Source: CAMBDR01 sp046597185
Lineage (GTDB): Bacteria; Pseudomonadota; Gammaproteobacteria; Burkholderiales; Burkholderiaceae_D
NCBI GenBank assembly: GCA_046597185.1
Contig: JBKJLF010000354.1
Location: forward strand, 1-7,071
Reading direction: 5' to 3'
DNA length: 7,071 nucleotides
In this document: positions 5,494 through 7,071 of the stretch, piece after piece
Numbering within the stretch: position 1 is the first letter of the stretch
Layout of the letters: every line of letters begins with the position of its first letter
Translations under genes and position numbers: made by a program
The notes under the pieces: generated by a model
Database searches by the model: none
Told to the model about the DNA's origin: nothing
Seen by the model: only the letters and a program-made list of their open reading frames with translations

Positions 5494-6885
5494 ATGCAGG
5501 CTACTTTCCCCGGGATTGAAATTGAAGAATCCTTGATTCGGCGTTTTGACAAACTCGGCCCTCGTTATACCTCGTACCCGACGGCAGATCGGTTTCATGC
5601 CGATTTCGCTGAAAACAACTATCTGGCGCAACTGCAAGCACGCGCGGCCGACCCCAATCGCGCGCCGCTCTCGGTGTATGTGCATATTCCATTTTGCGCT
5701 TCGCTGTGTTACTACTGCGCCTGCAATAAAATCATCACCAAAGACCGCAGCCGTTCAGCCAGTTATTTGCGCTATCTGGAGCAAGAGCTGGCCCTGTTGG
5801 CCCCGTATTTGGGTGGCCGCCAGCAAAGCGTGCAATTGCACCTGGGTGGTGGCACCCCGACGTTTTTAAATGATAAAGAATTAAGTCAATTAATGCAGTT
5901 GCTGCGCCAGCATGTTGATTTTGTGCCGGGGGCGGAAATTTCCATCGAAATTGACCCGCGCACGGTGCGGCCCAATCTGATGCAGCACTTGGCCAATCTG
6001 GGTTTTAACCGCACCAGCCTGGGGGTGCAGGACTTTGACCCGGCGGTGCAAAAAACGGTACACCGGATTCAACCGGTGGAACTGGTGCAAAATGCGGTCG
6101 ATACCAGCCGCGCGGCCGGTTTTGGCTCGATCAATTTCGATTTGATCTATGGTTTGCCGCTACAAAATGTGGCCAGTTTTGAGCGCACGCTGGATCAGGT
6201 GATCGCGCTTTCTCCCGAGCGGATTGCCTTGTACAACTATGCGCATTTGCCGGCGCGCTTCAAGTCGCAACGGCGCATTGCCGATTACACCTTACCTTCG
6301 GCGGAAGAGCGTTTGCAGATTTTTATGCTCTCGCTCAAGCGTTTGCTGGATGCGGGTTATGTGTATATTGGGCTGGATCATTTTGCCAAGCCGGGTGATG
6401 AATTGGCGCAAGCCATGACCAAGGCTGGTTTGCATCGCAATTTTCAGGCCTATACCACCCATGCCGAATGCGATATGCTGGCGCTGGGGGTCTCGCCGAT
6501 TTCAAAAATCGGCCCATCGTACAGCCAGTCGGTACGCACGCTGGAAGAATATACCGCCGCGCTGGACAAGGGCCATCTGCCCGTGGAAAAAGGCTTCGAT
6601 CTGAGCGCCGATGATGTGCTGCGGCGGCATGTGATGATGGAATTGATGTGTAGCGGCCCACTCGACTTTGCGGCGGTTCAAGCGCAGTTCGGGATTGATT
6701 TCAACGATTATTTTGCCGCCGAACTGGCCTTTTTGGGTACGTATGCCGAGCAGGGTTTGCTTGAAATTGACCGCCGGCAAATTGTCATCACCCCCAAGGG
6801 GCGCATGTTTGTACGGGCGTTTGCCATGGTGTTTGATCGTTTCCTGGCTTTGCCGGGTGCCGCCAGTTATTCCAAGTTGATTTGA
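5494..6885 (+). CDS. hemN: Oxygen-independent coproporphyrinogen III oxidase (HemN)
   Basis: Cytoplasmic radical-SAM enzyme that decarboxylates coproporphyrinogen III to protoporphyrinogen IX without O2, supplying heme under microaerobic or anaerobic conditions. It has 463 residues, close to E. coli HemN (457). The RYTSYPTA signature (24-31) marks true HemN rather than the shorter HemW. The cluster motif is Cys68-x3-Cys72-x2-Cys75-x-Cys77. Tyr62 and GGGTP (118-122) follow the E. coli pattern with a constant offset of 6. The NFDLIYGLP region (214-222) and the conserved GVSPISKIG loop (332-340) are present, with the HemN C-terminal domain after it. TGAGGA at 5484-5489 gives a rather short 4-nt spacing to ATG. 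The gene is co-directional with the cbb3 genes, consistent with heme demand of the oxidase. FNR control is common for such genes, but I see no FNR box nearby. Confidence 0.96.
   Translation: MQATFPGIEIEESLIRRFDKLGPRYTSYPTADRFHADFAENNYLAQLQARAADPNRAPLSVYVHIPFCASLCYYCACNKIITKDRSRSASYLRYLEQELALLAPYLGGRQQSVQLHLGGGTPTFLNDKELSQLMQLLRQHVDFVPGAEISIEIDPRTVRPNLMQHLANLGFNRTSLGVQDFDPAVQKTVHRIQPVELVQNAVDTSRAAGFGSINFDLIYGLPLQNVASFERTLDQVIALSPERIALYNYAHLPARFKSQRRIADYTLPSAEERLQIFMLSLKRLLDAGYVYIGLDHFAKPGDELAQAMTKAGLHRNFQAYTTHAECDMLALGVSPISKIGPSYSQSVRTLEEYTAALDKGHLPVEKGFDLSADDVLRRHVMMELMCSGPLDFAAVQAQFGIDFNDYFAAELAFLGTYAEQGLLEIDRRQIVITPKGRMFVRAFAMVFDRFLALPGAASYSKLI
6495..6513 (+). other. Perfect 8-bp inverted repeat within hemN
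   Basis: GCCGATTT (6495-6502) and AAATCGGC (6506-6513) are exact reverse complements separated by CAA, so the mRNA can form a tight 8-bp hairpin. It lies in the codons of the conserved GVSPISKIG loop. No T-run follows on the plus strand, so it is not a canonical terminator. It may be fortuitous, from codons for Ile, Lys and Gly in a constrained protein motif. Confidence 0.6.
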
Positions 6886-6886
6886 T

Positions 6887-7071
6887 ATGCTCACCTTACC
6901 GCTCATGTTGGCCGCTTTTACAGCGGGTGCCGTGGGCGGCGTGCATTGTCTTGCCATGTGTGGCGGTTTGGGGCATTGGCTGGCGGGGGCAGCGCGTATG
7001 CGTGCGCCTTTGCGTTTCATCCCGATTGCTCTGGTGCCACCCGCTGGTGTGGCGAAGGGCTTAAGCGCATG
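6887..7071 (+). CDS. Sulfite exporter TauE/SafE (DsbD_2-like) family membrane protein, 5' part
   Basis: Only the first 61 codons are inside the window, and the 3' end lies beyond it. The start shows a hydrophobic segment (about 3-22) running into VHCLAMCGG (19-27). That signature is typical of the TauE/SafE-like DsbD_2 transmembrane family, which is often encoded near cco genes and thought to act in metal transport or cytochrome maturation. Cys21 and Cys25 would be the paired cysteines. The ATG is 1 nt after the hemN stop (TGATATG) with no clear Shine-Dalgarno, so translation is probably coupled to hemN. After about residue 40 the peptide does not obviously show the YNxGRxxSY-like segment usual in this family. 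It may be displaced by a longer loop, divergent, or lie past the edge. Confidence 0.7.
   Translation, partial: MLTLPLMLAAFTAGAVGGVHCLAMCGGLGHWLAGAARMRAPLRFIPIALVPPAGVAKGLSA

Overview
The window holds a colinear, all-plus-strand operon for a cbb3-type (C-family) heme-copper oxidase, the high-affinity terminal oxidase used at low oxygen. Protein sequences and gene order fit a Gram-negative proteobacterium. A betaproteobacterium such as a Burkholderiales relative seems most likely, because of the short FixH-type protein, the two-helix small protein and hemN downstream. That assignment rests on remembered resemblance, not on a search. There is no transposase, integrase, tRNA or CRISPR, and nothing suggests recent transfer.

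Layout: ccoN (54-1487, catalytic subunit), ccoO (1524-2153, mono-heme c), ccoQ (2166-2348, small helix), ccoP (2351-3292, di-heme c), ccoG (3289-4779, polyferredoxin assembly factor, overlapping ccoP by 4 nt), a short ccoH/fixH-like gene (4854-5126), a 95-residue two-helix membrane protein of unknown function (5179-5466), hemN (5494-6885, anaerobic coproporphyrinogen III dehydrogenase) and the first 61 codons of a TauE/SafE (DsbD_2-like) membrane protein (6887 to the window edge). No gap between genes exceeds 74 nt, so there is no long non-coding stretch.

How the genes work together: CcoN, O, Q and P form the oxidase. CcoG and the FixH-like protein serve maturation and copper handling. HemN supplies heme b and c when oxygen is too scarce for the oxygen-dependent HemF. 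The last gene belongs to a family often found beside cco genes and linked to metal or cytochrome maturation. The usual partners ccoI (copper P-type ATPase) and ccoS are not between ccoH and hemN. They may lie upstream of the window or elsewhere.

The core genes look intact. All heme, copper and iron-sulfur ligands I can check are present, and CcoN ligand numbering from ATG 54 equals my recollection of Pseudomonas stutzeri CcoN. The least ordinary feature is three unrelated short tandem repeats in the accessory half: a perfect 3 x 12-bp array inside the ccoG N-terminus, a degenerate ~10-bp array in the ccoH leader that repeats Shine-Dalgarno-like cores, and a 14-bp array over the ccoH stop codon that places a TAA in each of the three forward frames. 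I see no clearly new biological system. The best candidates for undescribed biology are the 95-residue membrane protein and the short, cysteine-tailed FixH-like protein.
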